From an uncultured Hungatella sp. (GTDB lineage Bacteria; Bacillota; Clostridia; Lachnospirales; Lachnospiraceae): a DNA stretch of 64,000 nucleotides. The translations under genes were made by a program, and so were the position numbers. The notes under the pieces were generated by a model, which had not been told where the DNA came from, did not search any database, and saw only the letters and a list, made by a program, of their open reading frames with translations. The DNA lies in assembly GCA_947089145.1 (NCBI GenBank), contig CAMUJH010000018.1, positions 1 through 64,000 on the forward strand, read 5' to 3'. Of the stretch, positions 16,469 to 25,633 are shown in pieces. The number at the start of each line of letters is the position of its first letter. Within the stretch, counting starts at the first letter, position 1.

Positions 16469-17311
16469 ATGAGCAGGCTGCGTATTATGATCTCACCTGC
16501 CAAGAAGATGAACTGCCTGGGGGAATATCCGGTGATGCCAGGGAAGCCGGTCTTTTTGGAGCAGACGAAAAAGCTGGTGGACTATTTGCAGGGACTTGAC
16601 AGGAAAACGGTTCAGGGTATCTGGAAATGCAATGATAAGATTGCGGATTTAAACTGGCAGAGGCTGAAAAACATGGATCTGGAACGGTCTGTGACGCCGG
16701 CAGTGCTGGCCTATGAGGGGATTCAGTATCAGAGCATGGCGCCAGGAGTGTTTGAGGCAGGGCATTTGGAATATATCGAAAGCCGCCTGTATATTTTGTC
16801 AGGGCTTTACGGTGTTTTAAGGGCCTTTGACGGAGTGGTTCCTTACCGGCTTGAGATGCAGGCGAAGATAGCCATGGAGCATAATGGCGTCAGGGTGTCC
16901 AGCCTTTACGATTTCTGGGGAGACAGCCTGTATAAGGTTTTGGCGGACAGGGCGGATGCGATTGTAAATCTGGCTTCAGAGGAATACAGCAAGGCAGTAA
17001 AACCATGGTCCCGGCCGGAAAAACGGCGCCAGGCATCTCATGGAGAAAGCATAGGTAAAAAGTCTCCGCCATGCAGGATTGTGGACTGCGTGTTTGGAGA
17101 AGCGGAGGAGAAAGACGGAAAAATGAAAGTCCGGGTCAAGGCCACGGCGGCAAAAATGGCCAGAGGCTCCATGGTACGGTATATGGCGGAGCATCAGGTG
17201 GAAGACCTGCAGCAGCTTAAGGACTTTCACCTAATGGGATATGAATACAGGGAGGATCTGTCAGAGGAGGACAGGATGGTGTTTGTGAAGAAATCACAAC
17301 AATCCCCTTGA
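16469..17311 (+). CDS. yaaA: Peroxide stress protein YaaA (UPF0246)
   Basis: A 280-residue protein of the YaaA/DUF328 family. It has the MISPAKKM start, YEGIQYQSM, LYILSGLYGVLR and a KDFHLMGYEY end. E. coli YaaA limits intracellular iron and DNA damage during peroxide stress and binds DNA. This copy has a 20-residue charged insert (about 171-192, PWSRPEKRRQASHGESIGKK) before the last conserved block. The stop codon overlaps the -35 of the tyrS promoter. Confidence 0.9.
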   Translation: MSRLRIMISPAKKMNCLGEYPVMPGKPVFLEQTKKLVDYLQGLDRKTVQGIWKCNDKIADLNWQRLKNMDLERSVTPAVLAYEGIQYQSMAPGVFEAGHLEYIESRLYILSGLYGVLRAFDGVVPYRLEMQAKIAMEHNGVRVSSLYDFWGDSLYKVLADRADAIVNLASEEYSKAVKPWSRPEKRRQASHGESIGKKSPPCRIVDCVFGEAEEKDGKMKVRVKATAAKMARGSMVRYMAEHQVEDLQQLKDFHLMGYEYREDLSEEDRMVFVKKSQQSP

Positions 17312-17336
17312 CAAATAAATGGGGATTCCCTATAAT
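17308..17336 (+). promoter_or_regulatory. Consensus SigA promoter of the tyrS T-box transcript
   Basis: Perfect TTGACA (17308-17313), 17-bp spacer and perfect TATAAT (17331-17336). The -35 shares bases with the yaaA stop codon (17309-17311). Confidence 0.92.
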
Positions 17337-17342
17337 AGCTTT

Positions 17343-17704
17343 AATTTCATGAGAAAAGCGATGATGAGAACAAGTAGCGTTGGGCAGCAGCACACAGAAA
17401 GCAGCCGGGTGATGAGAGGCGCGTGGAAAGCCGGACGTGAATACATCTTGGAGCTTCACACCCAACGGCAGAGAGCCCAGTAGGCTGTGACGGATTTGTG
17501 CACACGTTATCGTGCCAGGGCATACTTAAGGGCATGGATCGGGATGGCGGCAGATTTTGGAAATCTGCCTGAGGGCCTCCGTTCCGAGAACCATAGATTT
17601 TGAAAAGTGTGGCTGAAGAGACAGGAGGGCGTAAGCCTTTTTGTGAACATTAGGTGGTACCGCGAGACTTTTGCCTCGTCCTTTTGATAGGACGGGGCTT
17701 TTTG
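17343..17704 (+). promoter_or_regulatory. Tyrosine T-box leader
   Basis: A leader of about 360 nt between the promoter and tyrS. Stem I is closed by CGTTGGG...CCCAACG. The specifier loop holds a UAC tyrosine codon at 17442-17444 in a GAAUACAUC context. The T-box bulge sequence (GGTGGTACCGCGAGAC) is at 17653-17668. The Rho-independent terminator is GCCTCGTCC/GGACGGGGC (17673-17698) plus T-run. Uncharged tRNA-Tyr should bind and favour the antiterminator, switching tyrS on when tyrosine charging falls. Confidence 0.95.
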
Positions 17705-17776
17705 TTGGTGAAAAACCGTATCATAGGAAATAGAACTGTCTTGCGGACTGATTTTAAAGGAAAAGGAGAGAAAATT

Positions 17777-19003
17777 ATGAAATGCTATGACGAACTGGTA
17801 GCCAGAGGGCTGATTGCACAGGTGACGGATGAAGACGAGATCCGGAATATGGTAAATGAAGGGAAAGCTGTTTTTTACATTGGTTTTGATCCTACGGCGG
17901 ACAGCCTTCATGTGGGGCATTTTATGGCTCTGTGCCTGATGAAGCGGCTTCAGATGGCAGGAAATAAGCCTATCGCCCTTATTGGAGGAGGGACCGGGAT
18001 GGTCGGAGATCCGTCCGGCAGGACAGACATGCGCCAGATGATGACCACGGAGACGATTCAGCATAACTGTGACTGTTTTAAGAGGCAGATGAGCCGGTTT
18101 ATTGACTTTTCCGAGGACAAAGCGCTGATGGTAAACAATGCGGACTGGCTTCTGGATTTAAATTATGTGGAGCTTCTGAGGGAGGTAGGCTCCTGCTTTT
18201 CAGTCAACAACATGCTTAGGGCAGAATGCTACAAGCAGCGGATGGAAAAGGGGCTTAGTTTTCTGGAGTTCAATTACATGATCATGCAGAGCTATGATTT
18301 TTATGAGCTGTTTAAAAGATACGGATGCAATATGCAGTTTGGAGGTGACGACCAGTGGTCAAATATGCTGGGCGGCACAGAGCTGATACGCCGGAAGCTG
18401 GGAAAAGACGCCTATGCCATGACCATTACCCTGCTTCTGAATTCCGAAGGCAAAAAAATGGGCAAGACCCAGTCAGGGGCCGTGTGGCTTGATCCCAATA
18501 AGACTTCGCCGTTTGAATTTTATCAGTACTGGAGGAACGTTGCTGATGCGGATGTGCTGAAATGCCTGCGGATGCTGACATTCCTGCCTCTGGAAGAAAT
18601 TGATGCCATGGACAAATGGGAAGGCAGCCAGTTAAATACTGCCAAGGAGATCCTGGCCTATGAGCTGACGAAACTGGTTCACAGCCAGGAGGAGGCCGAG
18701 AAGGCAAAAGAGGCTTCCAGAGCGCTGTTTAAAGGCCAGGGAAGTCTGGAAAACATGCCCAGCTGCCGTTTAAGCGACAATGATTTTAACGAAAATAAAA
18801 CCATTGATATTCTGGCGGTTCTCCAAAAGTCCGGTCTGGCCCCCTCCCGGGCAGAGGCCAGGCGGAATGTGGAACAGGGCGGCGTCTCGGTTAACGGGCA
18901 GCAGGTGAAGGACATTAAGAGGCTGTTTGGGAAAGAGGATTTTTCCGGGGACGGGCTGATGGTGAAAAGAGGGAAAAAGAATTTTATGAGGGTTACGCTG
19001 TAA
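17777..19003 (+). CDS. tyrS: Tyrosyl-tRNA synthetase
   Basis: A 408-residue class I synthetase. The HIGH-equivalent is HVGH (about 45-48), the KMSKS-equivalent is KMGKT (about 230), with [10 protein letters not shown] for tyrosine and tRNA binding, and a C-terminal S4 domain ([21 protein letters not shown]). ATG 17777 has AAGGAG 8 bp upstream; the reading frame extends up into the T-box terminator but that part is not coding. It is controlled by the T-box leader. Confidence 0.96.
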   Translation: MKCYDELVARGLIAQVTDEDEIRNMVNEGKAVFYIGFDPTADSLHVGHFMALCLMKRLQMAGNKPIALIGGGTGMVGDPSGRTDMRQMMTTETIQHNCDCFKRQMSRFIDFSEDKALMVNNADWLLDLNYVELLREVGSCFSVNNMLRAECYKQRMEKGLSFLEFNYMIMQSYDFYELFKRYGCNMQFGGDDQWSNMLGGTELIRRKLGKDAYAMTITLLLNSEGKKMGKTQSGAVWLDPNKTSPFEFYQYWRNVADADVLKCLRMLTFLPLEEIDAMDKWEGSQLNTAKEILAYELTKLVHSQEEAEKAKEASRALFKGQGSLENMPSCRLSDNDFNENKTIDILAVLQKSGLAPSRAEARRNVEQGGVSVNGQQVKDIKRLFGKEDFSGDGLMVKRGKKNFMRVTL

Positions 19004-19009
19004 AAAGCG

Positions 19010-19046
19010 AAGCGGAGGCAGAAAAAAGCTGTTTCCGCTTTTTTTA
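19010..19046 (+). terminator. Rho-independent terminator after tyrS
   Basis: AAGCGGAGGCAG (19010-19021) pairs with CTGTTTCCGCTT (19029-19040) with G-T pairs, followed by seven T residues. Confidence 0.85.
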
Positions 19047-19109
19047 ATCCGTTTTGCGAAAGGGGCGTACTTTACAGGCAGCAAATGCTACAGACAGCTT
19101 AAAAGACTG

Positions 19110-19138
19110 TTGACGGATATGACAACATGGACTATACT
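19110..19138 (+). promoter_or_regulatory. Upstream SigA-type promoter in the tyrS-recA gap
   Basis: TTGACG (19110-19115), a 17-bp spacer and TATACT (19133-19138). No convincing reading frame follows before recA, so it would give recA a leader of about 225 nt or make a small RNA. The rest of 19047-19299 shows nothing else I can support. Confidence 0.6.
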
Positions 19139-19299
19139 GAAATCAGTCTTCGAAAAGGTTTCTTCTTTTCAGAAGTCAGTTGTTTCTTTGGATTCCTGCG
19201 GCAGTTCGTCCGCGGTTTCATGCAGAACATATTAGATGCGGGGGAGGGGATGCCTTTGAGGGCAGGGACATAAATACGGGGAAATGAAAAAAGTATTGG

Positions 19300-19331
19300 T
19301 TGACATTTAAGCAAAGATATATTATTATAAT
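19300..19331 (+). promoter_or_regulatory. Proximal recA promoter
   Basis: TTGACA (19300-19305) and TATAAT (19326-19331) are consensus boxes but 20 bp apart, which is long. Overlapping TATTAT at 19320 would be too close. The LexA box begins 5 bp further on. Confidence 0.5.
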
Positions 19332-19335
19332 GAAA

Positions 19336-19349
19336 AGAACATTTGTTCG
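19336..19349. promoter_or_regulatory. LexA box (Firmicute GAAC-N4-GTTC) of recA
   Basis: AGAACATTTGTTCG contains the palindromic GAAC-N4-GTTC core of the Gram-positive LexA site. It lies at the predicted transcription start, 21-34 bp before the recA ATG, so recA should be SOS-controlled. Confidence 0.82.
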
Positions 19350-19369
19350 CTTTGGAAGGGGAAGGATAT

Positions 19370-20530
19370 ATGAACAGAGATGAGAAATTAAAGGCGCTGG
19401 AAGGCGCTCTGACACAGATAGAAAAGGCTTACGGAAAAGGTTCCGTTATGAAGCTGGGAGATTCCGGGGCCAACATGAACATTGAGACAGTGCCCACAGG
19501 ATCTTTAAGCCTGGACATCGCCCTTGGCCTGGGCGGCATTCCCAAGGGGCGCATCATAGAGGTTTATGGCCCTGAGTCCAGCGGTAAGACTACAGTGGCC
19601 CTCCACATGGTGGCGGAAGTGCAGAAAAGAGGCGGGATCGCCGGATTTATTGATGCCGAGCACGCCCTTGATCCGGTTTACGCTAAGAATATCGGCGTGG
19701 ACATTGATAACCTTTATATTTCCCAGCCGGACAACGGGGAGCAGGCCCTGGAGATCACAGAGACAATGGTGCGGTCCGGAGCCATAGACATTGTGATTGT
19801 GGACTCAGTGGCAGCCCTTGTTCCCAAGGCGGAGATTGAAGGGGAGATGGGAGATTCCCATATGGGCCTGCAGGCCAGGCTTATGTCCCAGGCCCTGAGA
19901 AAACTGACAGGCGTTATCAGCAAGTCTAACTGCAGCGTCATTTTTATAAACCAGGTACGTGAGAAAATCGGCGTCATGTTCGGCAACCCTGAGACTACTA
20001 CCGGAGGCCGGGCATTGAAGTTCTATGCTTCCGTGCGCATGGAGGTAAGGCGGACGGAAAGCCTGAAGGCAGGCGGCGAAGTGATTGGCAACCGGGCAAA
20101 GGTGAAAGTGGTAAAGAACAAGATTGCCCCGCCGTTTAAAGAGGCTGAGTTTGACATTATGTTCGGCAAAGGCATTTCCAAAGAGGGGGACATTCTGGAT
20201 CTGGCGGTAAAAGAGAACATTATTGAAAAGAGCGGCGCCTGGTATGCCTATCAGGGGGCAAAGATTGGCCAGGGACGGGAAAACGCCAAGATCTATCTGA
20301 GGGATAACCCCGCAGCCTGCCAGGAGATAGAGGACAAAGTCCGGGAAATTTACGGGCTGAAACCATCAGGTGCGGCGCCGTCGGAGCCGGCGGAACCTCA
20401 GGAGCCGGCGTTAAAGACCGGAAAGGGGGCAAAAGGCGATAAGACCCAGGCCAGAGGCACAAAGGCGGCAGCAGGCAGTACGGCATCGGAGCCGGAAAAG
20501 GCGGCCGCTGAGGAACCCGGGGAGATCTAA
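19370..20530 (+). CDS. recA: Recombinase RecA
   Basis: A 386-residue RecA. Walker [10 protein letters not shown] is at about 67-75; it also has Walker [12 protein letters not shown], the MAW-like catalytic region and loop L2 [28 protein letters not shown]. It forms filaments on single-stranded DNA for recombination and triggers LexA self-cleavage. The C-terminus carries a low-complexity Ala/Pro/Glu/Lys tail of about 50 residues (after GLKPSG), longer than the usual acidic tail. ATG 19370 follows GGAAGGGGAAGG; a LexA box lies upstream, and recX follows. Confidence 0.97.
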   Translation: MNRDEKLKALEGALTQIEKAYGKGSVMKLGDSGANMNIETVPTGSLSLDIALGLGGIPKGRIIEVYGPESSGKTTVALHMVAEVQKRGGIAGFIDAEHALDPVYAKNIGVDIDNLYISQPDNGEQALEITETMVRSGAIDIVIVDSVAALVPKAEIEGEMGDSHMGLQARLMSQALRKLTGVISKSNCSVIFINQVREKIGVMFGNPETTTGGRALKFYASVRMEVRRTESLKAGGEVIGNRAKVKVVKNKIAPPFKEAEFDIMFGKGISKEGDILDLAVKENIIEKSGAWYAYQGAKIGQGRENAKIYLRDNPAACQEIEDKVREIYGLKPSGAAPSEPAEPQEPALKTGKGAKGDKTQARGTKAAAGSTASEPEKAAAEEPGEI

Positions 20531-20653
20531 GCTTTTGCAGATGCTCCAAGGAAGCGGCTGCAGGCCTTGGCGGACAGAAGCCCAAAGGGATACCAATCTA
20601 TTGCGGGGCAGTCTTTCAGGCTTACGGTTTTATGACGGCAGGTGAGGGACAGG

Positions 20654-21265
20654 ATGCGGATCATATCTGTAACGCCTCTGGATAAACGGAGAAGCAAAGT
20701 CGTCACAGATGAAGACTTAACTTTTGCTTTGTACCGAGGTGAGATAAGAACTTATAATATAGAAGAAGGCAGGGAACTTACAGGGGAAGCTTACAGGGAG
20801 ATTTTGGAAGGTGTTCTCTTTAAGAGAGCAAAGGAGCGGACCCTGTACCTTTTGAAATCCCGTGACAGGACAGAACTGGAGATACGGCGGAAATTAAAGG
20901 ACGGGTGTTATCCTCAGGAGGCCATAGATTATGCGGTGGAATTTCTGAAACGATACCGTTTTGTGGATGACCAGAACTACGGAAGGAACTACATCCGGAC
21001 TTACGGCGGCAGAAAAAGCAGGAGACAGCTGGAATTTGAGCTAAAGGGCAAGGGACTTGGGCGAGAGGAGATAGACCTTCTGATGGAGGAGTGCCAGATT
21101 TCTGAGGAAGAGCAGATTTACAGATTTCTGAAGAAAAAAGGATATCAGAAGGACAAGACAGAGCCTAAGGAGCGGGCAAAGCTGGCGGCAGCTTTGGCCA
21201 GAAAGGGATTTTCGTATGACGCCATCTGCAGCGTGATGGAGAGAGAGCCTGACAGCGGATTCTGA
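20654..21265 (+). CDS. recX: RecA modulator RecX
   Basis: A 203-residue RecX with the three repeated three-helix motifs. The first includes LLKSRDRTELEIRRKLKDGCYPQEAIDYAVEFLKRYRFVDDQNYGRNYI, the second RRQLEFELKGKGLGREEID, and a third near the C-terminus. RecX limits or tunes RecA filaments. Position right after recA fits. ATG 20654 (MRIISVTPLD) is preferred over GTG 20642. The 20531-20653 gap holds no feature I can support. Confidence 0.9.
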   Translation: MRIISVTPLDKRRSKVVTDEDLTFALYRGEIRTYNIEEGRELTGEAYREILEGVLFKRAKERTLYLLKSRDRTELEIRRKLKDGCYPQEAIDYAVEFLKRYRFVDDQNYGRNYIRTYGGRKSRRQLEFELKGKGLGREEIDLLMEECQISEEEQIYRFLKKKGYQKDKTEPKERAKLAAALARKGFSYDAICSVMEREPDSGF

Positions 21266-21499
21266 GGGCGATGATGCCCTTGCCGCAGGCAGCCCCCTTT
21301 TGTGAAACAAATTTTGCCATGGGGGCTGACCTGCCTGCATATTAACAGATTTTCTTAGTATTTGTGCCGCAAATATCTTCCGGAGAGGTTTCCGGAATGC
21401 CATACAGGCAAGAATCCTGGCAGCATTTTTGCTGCTCACTGGTTCCCGGCGAACGGTAACCAGTAACACTTTCCGATCAATGAAAAGAAAACAGGACAC
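21266..21499 (+). other. Gap with four consecutive hairpins between recX and the rny promoter
   Basis: No gene is visible. Predicted stems are GCAGGCAGCCCCC with GGGGGCTG-ACCTGCCTGC (about 21284-21340, bulged), TTCCGGA/TCCGGAA (about 21379-21398), GCAGC/GCTGC (about 21420-21435) and ACTGGTT/AACCAGT (about 21437-21463). None has a long T-run. It may be a recX 3' region or a structured RNA. Confidence 0.35.
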
Positions 21500-21528
21500 T
21501 TGACATAATGTATAAAACAGTTTAAAAT
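21500..21528 (+). promoter_or_regulatory. SigA-type promoter of rny
   Basis: TTGACA (21500-21505), a 17-bp spacer and TAAAAT (21523-21528). Confidence 0.65.
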
Positions 21529-21577
21529 TGTATTGTTGTATTTTTGTACAATGAAAACTAAATAAGGAGGTGCTCCT

Positions 21578-23119
21578 GTGTCAATAATAGCTGTAGTGGC
21601 TACCATTATTATTGTGGCCCCTATTACCTGGACATTGGCCATCGCATACCGGCAGAAGACATATGAAAGCAAAATCGGCAGTGCGGAGGAAAAGTCAAGA
21701 GAGATAATAGATGAAGCATTAAAAACCGCAGAGACAAAAAAACGTGAAGCTCTCCTGGAAGCGAAGGAAGAGTCCCTACGGACTAAGAATGAACTGGAAA
21801 AAGAAACCAAGGAAAGAAGAGCAGAGCTTCAAAGGTATGAAAGACGTGTGCTGAACAAAGAAGAGAATCTGGACAAAAAGTCCGAAACCCTGGAACGCAG
21901 AGAGACAAGCCTGGCAGCCCGCGAGGAGAATTTAAGCAGGAAGCTGACAGCAGCCGATGAGCTTTTGGACAAGCGGCAGCAGGAACTGGAGAGGATCTCC
22001 GGACTGACTTCGGAACAGGCAAAAGAGTACTTATTAAAATCCGTGGAAGACGATGTGAAGCACGATACGGCCAAGATGATCAAAGAGATGGAGAACAGGG
22101 CCAAAGAAGAGGCGGAAAAGAAAGCCAGAGAGTACGTGGTCACAGCGATTCAGAGATGTGCGGCGGATCATGTGGCGGAAACCACGGTTTCCGTAGTACA
22201 GCTGCCGAACGACGAGATGAAAGGACGCATTATCGGCCGTGAGGGCCGTAACATCCGCACCTTGGAGACGATGACCGGCGTGGAGCTGATCATTGATGAC
22301 ACTCCGGAGGCGGTGGTACTGTCGGGATTTGACCCGATTAGGAGAGAAGTGGCAAGAATTGCCTTGGAACGTTTGATTGTGGATGGTCGTATCCATCCTG
22401 CCAGAATCGAAGAGATGGTAGAAAAGGCACAGAAGGAAGTAGAGATCAATATGCGGGAGGATGGCGAGGCTGCCACATTGGAGGTTGGCATCCATGGCAT
22501 CCATCCGGAACTGATAAAACTTCTGGGCAAGATGAGATTCAGAACCAGTTATGGGCAGAATGCCTTGAAGCATTCCATAGAAGTGGCCCAGCTGGCAGGG
22601 CTGCTGGCGGCGGAAGTCGGCGCTGACATCCGCGTGGCTAAGCGTGCCGGTTTATTACATGACATTGGTAAATCCATTGACCATGAGGTGGAAGGCTCCC
22701 ATGTAAAGCTGGGAGCAGAACTGTGCAGAAAGTATAAGGAATCTGCAACCGTTATCAATGCAGTAGAATCCCACCATGGCGATGTTGAGCCGGAGAGTCT
22801 GATTTCCTGCATCGTCCAGGCAGCAGATACCATATCAGCTGCAAGGCCGGGCGCCAGGAGAGAGACCCTGGAGACATATACAAACAGACTGAAACAGTTA
22901 GAGGAGATTACCGACTCCTTTAAGGGAGTAGATAAGTCATTTGCAATCCAGGCAGGACGTGAAGTCCGGGTTATGGTGGTTCCGGAACAGATTAATGATG
23001 ATGACATGGTCTTGCTGGCAAGGGATATTTCCAAGAAGATCGAGGAATCTATGGAGTATCCGGGACAGATACGTGTCAATGTGATTCGCGAATCCAGAGT
23101 TACCGAGTATGCAAAATAG
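21578..23119 (+). CDS. rny: Ribonuclease Y
   Basis: A 513-residue membrane-bound endoribonuclease. It has an N-terminal membrane helix (1-22), a long charged coiled coil (about 30-195), a KH domain with [14 protein letters not shown] (about 210-270) and an HD hydrolase domain with LLHDIGKS near residue 360. RNase Y starts decay of many mRNAs and processes riboswitch leaders in Firmicutes. Translation starts at GTG 21578 with AAGGAGG 7 bp upstream. The recA-recX-rny order is common in Clostridia. Confidence 0.96.
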   Translation: MSIIAVVATIIIVAPITWTLAIAYRQKTYESKIGSAEEKSREIIDEALKTAETKKREALLEAKEESLRTKNELEKETKERRAELQRYERRVLNKEENLDKKSETLERRETSLAAREENLSRKLTAADELLDKRQQELERISGLTSEQAKEYLLKSVEDDVKHDTAKMIKEMENRAKEEAEKKAREYVVTAIQRCAADHVAETTVSVVQLPNDEMKGRIIGREGRNIRTLETMTGVELIIDDTPEAVVLSGFDPIRREVARIALERLIVDGRIHPARIEEMVEKAQKEVEINMREDGEAATLEVGIHGIHPELIKLLGKMRFRTSYGQNALKHSIEVAQLAGLLAAEVGADIRVAKRAGLLHDIGKSIDHEVEGSHVKLGAELCRKYKESATVINAVESHHGDVEPESLISCIVQAADTISAARPGARRETLETYTNRLKQLEEITDSFKGVDKSFAIQAGREVRVMVVPEQINDDDMVLLARDISKKIEESMEYPGQIRVNVIRESRVTEYAK

Positions 23120-23126
23120 GAAAAGA

Positions 23127-23159
23127 GAGAGGCCTTGTGCGATGCAGGGCCTCTTTTTT
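23127..23159 (+). terminator. Rho-independent terminator after rny
   Basis: AGAGGCC (23128-23134) and GGCCTCT (23148-23154) are followed by six T residues. Confidence 0.9.
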
Positions 23160-23250
23160 CATGGATAGCCCTGATTCCCCAAAACCGGGAGGGCTTTTGG
23201 AATCAGAGTCTCTTTCCGGCAATATTGGGTGATTTGTAAGAAAAATTATG

Positions 23251-23279
23251 TTGACAGTGGGAGCTGGAAGGGCTAGAGT
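23251..23279 (+). promoter_or_regulatory. SigA-type promoter of the wall-binding protein gene
   Basis: TTGACA (23251-23256), a 17-bp spacer and TAGAGT (23274-23279), 30 bp before the predicted start codon. Confidence 0.65.
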
Positions 23280-23309
23280 TAACGTATGGAGAAAGGATGG
23301 TGCAATGGT

Positions 23310-24317
23310 ATGAGAAAGACAATCGCATTGCTGGTTTCGGTTTTGGCCATAGCGGGGACATGTCCCATCCAGTCCCAGGCAGCCGCCAATATCTCTGCGA
23401 TTACGCTGGAGATTGACAGCGAACTGGCTATAGGAGCGGACTGCAGGGAAGACGATTTTGAAATTACGGTAAAAAAGGGAAAGTGCACAGTAGAGGATAT
23501 GCAGATCCTTAATGAGCTTGACAGATGGGAAGGAGATACGATACCAAAGTTGAGCATTTATCTCCATGCGGAAGACGGAAATTATTTTTCTGTAAAAAGG
23601 ACTGATATAACCATTAAAGGCGGAACTTACGTAAGTGCCAGGCTGGATAACCCTTATATTCTTGAAGTGACAGTGACGCTGCCTTCCATGGCGGAGACTC
23701 TGGGAGAATTTTCGGAGCTGGGGTGGGAGTCAGCCACAGTGGCGGCCTGGAGCGAAGTAGAAAATGCCGGGTACTATGAGATCCGCCTGCTCCGTGACGG
23801 GAAAGGTGTGGGTGATACGCAGAAAGTCCAGGAGCCCAGGTTTGATTTTGGCAGTCAGATGCGGAAAGAGGGAACCTATGGTTACCGGGTAAGGGCCGTA
23901 AACAAGCGGGTTGAGGAGACGAAAAGCCAGTGGATGGAGTCACCGCGCACATCCTATATTGACCAGGGGGCAGCAGAACGGCTGCGGGAGCAGTATGGCA
24001 GCCTGATCCCGGAGGGAGCGACGGAGCCAGGGCAGGTGACCATTCAAAATTACAGCCCGGATCAGTACGGATGGATTCAGGACAGAACTGGCTGGTGGTA
24101 CCGCAACGGGGACAACAGTTATACGGTTAACAATTGGCAGCTTATTGATAACAAGTGGTACTATTTCAATTCGGCAGGATATATGGTAACCGGGTGGATT
24201 GACTGGAACGGAAACTCCTATTACTGCGACCCCATAAACGGAGATATGCAGGTAAGTAAAATGATAGATGACGGAAGCGGAAAAAGGGTGGATTCAACAG
24301 GCGCATGGATTCAGTAG
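23310..24317 (+). CDS. Secreted cell-wall-binding repeat protein, no catalytic domain
   Basis: A 335-residue protein with a signal peptide (1 to about 24, cleaved near SQA), a beta-rich N-terminal region, a fibronectin-type-III-like segment (about 145-220, including AGYYEIRLLRDGKGV and YGYRVRAVN) and about three C-terminal choline-binding-type repeats (WWYRNGDNSYTVNNWQLIDNKWYYFN). No hydrolase motif is visible. It probably attaches to the wall and acts as a surface or matrix protein. ATG 23310 starts the signal peptide cleanly. The repeats match those of the GH25 enzyme at 7292. Confidence 0.8.
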   Translation: MRKTIALLVSVLAIAGTCPIQSQAAANISAITLEIDSELAIGADCREDDFEITVKKGKCTVEDMQILNELDRWEGDTIPKLSIYLHAEDGNYFSVKRTDITIKGGTYVSARLDNPYILEVTVTLPSMAETLGEFSELGWESATVAAWSEVENAGYYEIRLLRDGKGVGDTQKVQEPRFDFGSQMRKEGTYGYRVRAVNKRVEETKSQWMESPRTSYIDQGAAERLREQYGSLIPEGATEPGQVTIQNYSPDQYGWIQDRTGWWYRNGDNSYTVNNWQLIDNKWYYFNSAGYMVTGWIDWNGNSYYCDPINGDMQVSKMIDDGSGKRVDSTGAWIQ

Positions 24318-24322
24318 AGGAA

Positions 24323-24359
24323 GGCATTCCCCCAAGGGGGCAGCGTCCCCCTTTATGCC
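24323..24359 (+). terminator. Probable terminator hairpin after the wall-binding gene
   Basis: An inner stem AAGGGGG (24334-24340) / CCCCCTT (24347-24353) is nested in GGCAT (24323-24327) / ATGCC (24355-24359). The stem is very stable but the T-run is only three bases. Confidence 0.6.
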
Positions 24360-24463
24360 GGTGCCGGAACCTGGAGTACTGAATGGGAGGGAGCTGTCCA
24401 AAACGGATAAGCGGTTTAAAGAACAGTTAAAAATAAGAAAGACGAAAAAGGAGAATTCAGAGT

Positions 24464-25012
24464 ATGGCAGAGAGTGTAATTCGGTTAAAGAGACAACTTC
24501 GTTATCAGGGTACGATTTTAAAGATTTACGAAGATACGGTTCTTGCCAATGGGCATGAGGCCCACTGGGACTTTATTCACCATGACGGGGCGGCGGCAGT
24601 GCTTCCGGTGACAGATGACGGGAAGATCCTGATGGTTCGGCAGTACCGCAATGCCCTGGACAGAAATACATTAGAGATTCCGGCGGGAAAGCTGGATGCG
24701 CCTGACGAGCCGAAGATAGAGTGTGCTTACCGGGAACTGGAGGAGGAAACCGGGTACCGGACAGAGCAGATGGAATACCTGATGAGCGTAAATACCACTG
24801 TGGCATTTTGCGACGAGGCTATTGATATCTTTGTGGCAAGGAACCTGATTCCTTCCCATCAGCACCTGGATGAGGACGAGGTCATTGATGTGGAGGCTTG
24901 GGAGCTGAGCGATCTGCTGGATTTGATTTACAGCGGAAAAATGACGGATGGCAAGACAGTGGCGGCGATTACTGCGTATGCGGTGAAATACGGCAACAGT
25001 ACAAAACATTGA
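24464..25012 (+). CDS. nudF: ADP-ribose pyrophosphatase (Nudix)
   Basis: A 182-residue Nudix hydrolase. The Nudix box runs from GKLDAPDEPKIECAYRELEEETGY (about 75-98) with the REL-EETG core. The N-terminal strand domain fits ADP-ribose pyrophosphatases, which cut ADP-ribose to AMP and ribose 5-phosphate. AAAGGAG lies before the ATG. It is followed by spoIIM, as nudF is close to spoIIM in Bacillus. Confidence 0.9.
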   Translation: MAESVIRLKRQLRYQGTILKIYEDTVLANGHEAHWDFIHHDGAAAVLPVTDDGKILMVRQYRNALDRNTLEIPAGKLDAPDEPKIECAYRELEEETGYRTEQMEYLMSVNTTVAFCDEAIDIFVARNLIPSHQHLDEDEVIDVEAWELSDLLDLIYSGKMTDGKTVAAITAYAVKYGNSTKH

Positions 25013-25017
25013 TAGAG

Positions 25018-25046
25018 GCATATGATCTACAGCCCTGGCATATATT
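25018..25046 (+). promoter_or_regulatory. Possible sigma-E promoter of spoIIM
   Basis: GCATAT (25018-25023), a 15-bp spacer and CATATATT (25039-25046) resemble the sporulation sigma-E consensus (KMATATT-N14/15-CATACAHT). Start would fall about 20 nt before spoIIM. In Bacillus spoIIM is a mother-cell gene. Confidence 0.5.
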
Positions 25047-25074
25047 GTGACAACAGCGGACAGGGTGTGATACA

Positions 25075-25611
25075 ATGAGAAAATTAAGAAGGATTTCTTT
25101 CTGGAATCTTTGGCTTATGTCGATTATGGGCGGGATTCTGGTGGGAACTGTGTGGGCCAATCTGCTGGGCGGGGAACTGCTTAAGCAGATTGGCTATTTT
25201 GACGGGATCTATGAGGCGGGAAGAAATCTGAGCAGCCAGGAACAGAGGCAGCTGTGGAGATACGTATTAAGGCAGAGGCTATTGGAGGCTGGATTTGGGG
25301 GGATGCTGGCCATGACGCCTATAGCAGTTCCCGGTTATCTGATTCTTTCTTTCGGTGCGGGAATGGCTGTGGCATTGATGATAACCGTGTTTACATTGGA
25401 AAAGGGATGGATAGGACTGGGGTGCTGGCTTGGGTCGGTGCTGCCTCAAGGGCTTTGTTATCTGATGGTATGGGTGATTTTTGCAGCTGTCATCAAGGAA
25501 CAAGAGGATTTAAAAAAAGTGCGGATCTGGATGCTGGCAGGAATCCTTGTGATAGGAGGCAGCTTTTTGGAAGTTTGGGTGAACCCATTGCTGGCAGGAA
25601 TGATTTCATAA
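25075..25611 (+). CDS. spoIIM: Stage II sporulation protein M
   Basis: A 178-residue polytopic membrane protein with about five helices (about 12-32, 75-95, 98-118, 123-150, 155-175). Family features include the N-terminal GGILVGTVWANL segment. SpoIIM works with SpoIID and SpoIIP to thin septal and forespore-side peptidoglycan during engulfment. The genes for its partners are not in the window. A possible sigma-E promoter lies just upstream. Confidence 0.88.
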   Translation: MRKLRRISFWNLWLMSIMGGILVGTVWANLLGGELLKQIGYFDGIYEAGRNLSSQEQRQLWRYVLRQRLLEAGFGGMLAMTPIAVPGYLILSFGAGMAVALMITVFTLEKGWIGLGCWLGSVLPQGLCYLMVWVIFAAVIKEQEDLKKVRIWMLAGILVIGGSFLEVWVNPLLAGMIS

Positions 25612-25633
25612 AAAACATCCCTGCCAATTTCAG

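Noticed and set aside
25064-25078. TGATACAAT as a sigma-E -10 for spoIIM
   Set aside because: It overlaps the start codon, leaving no room for a leader; the boxes at 25018-25046 fit better.
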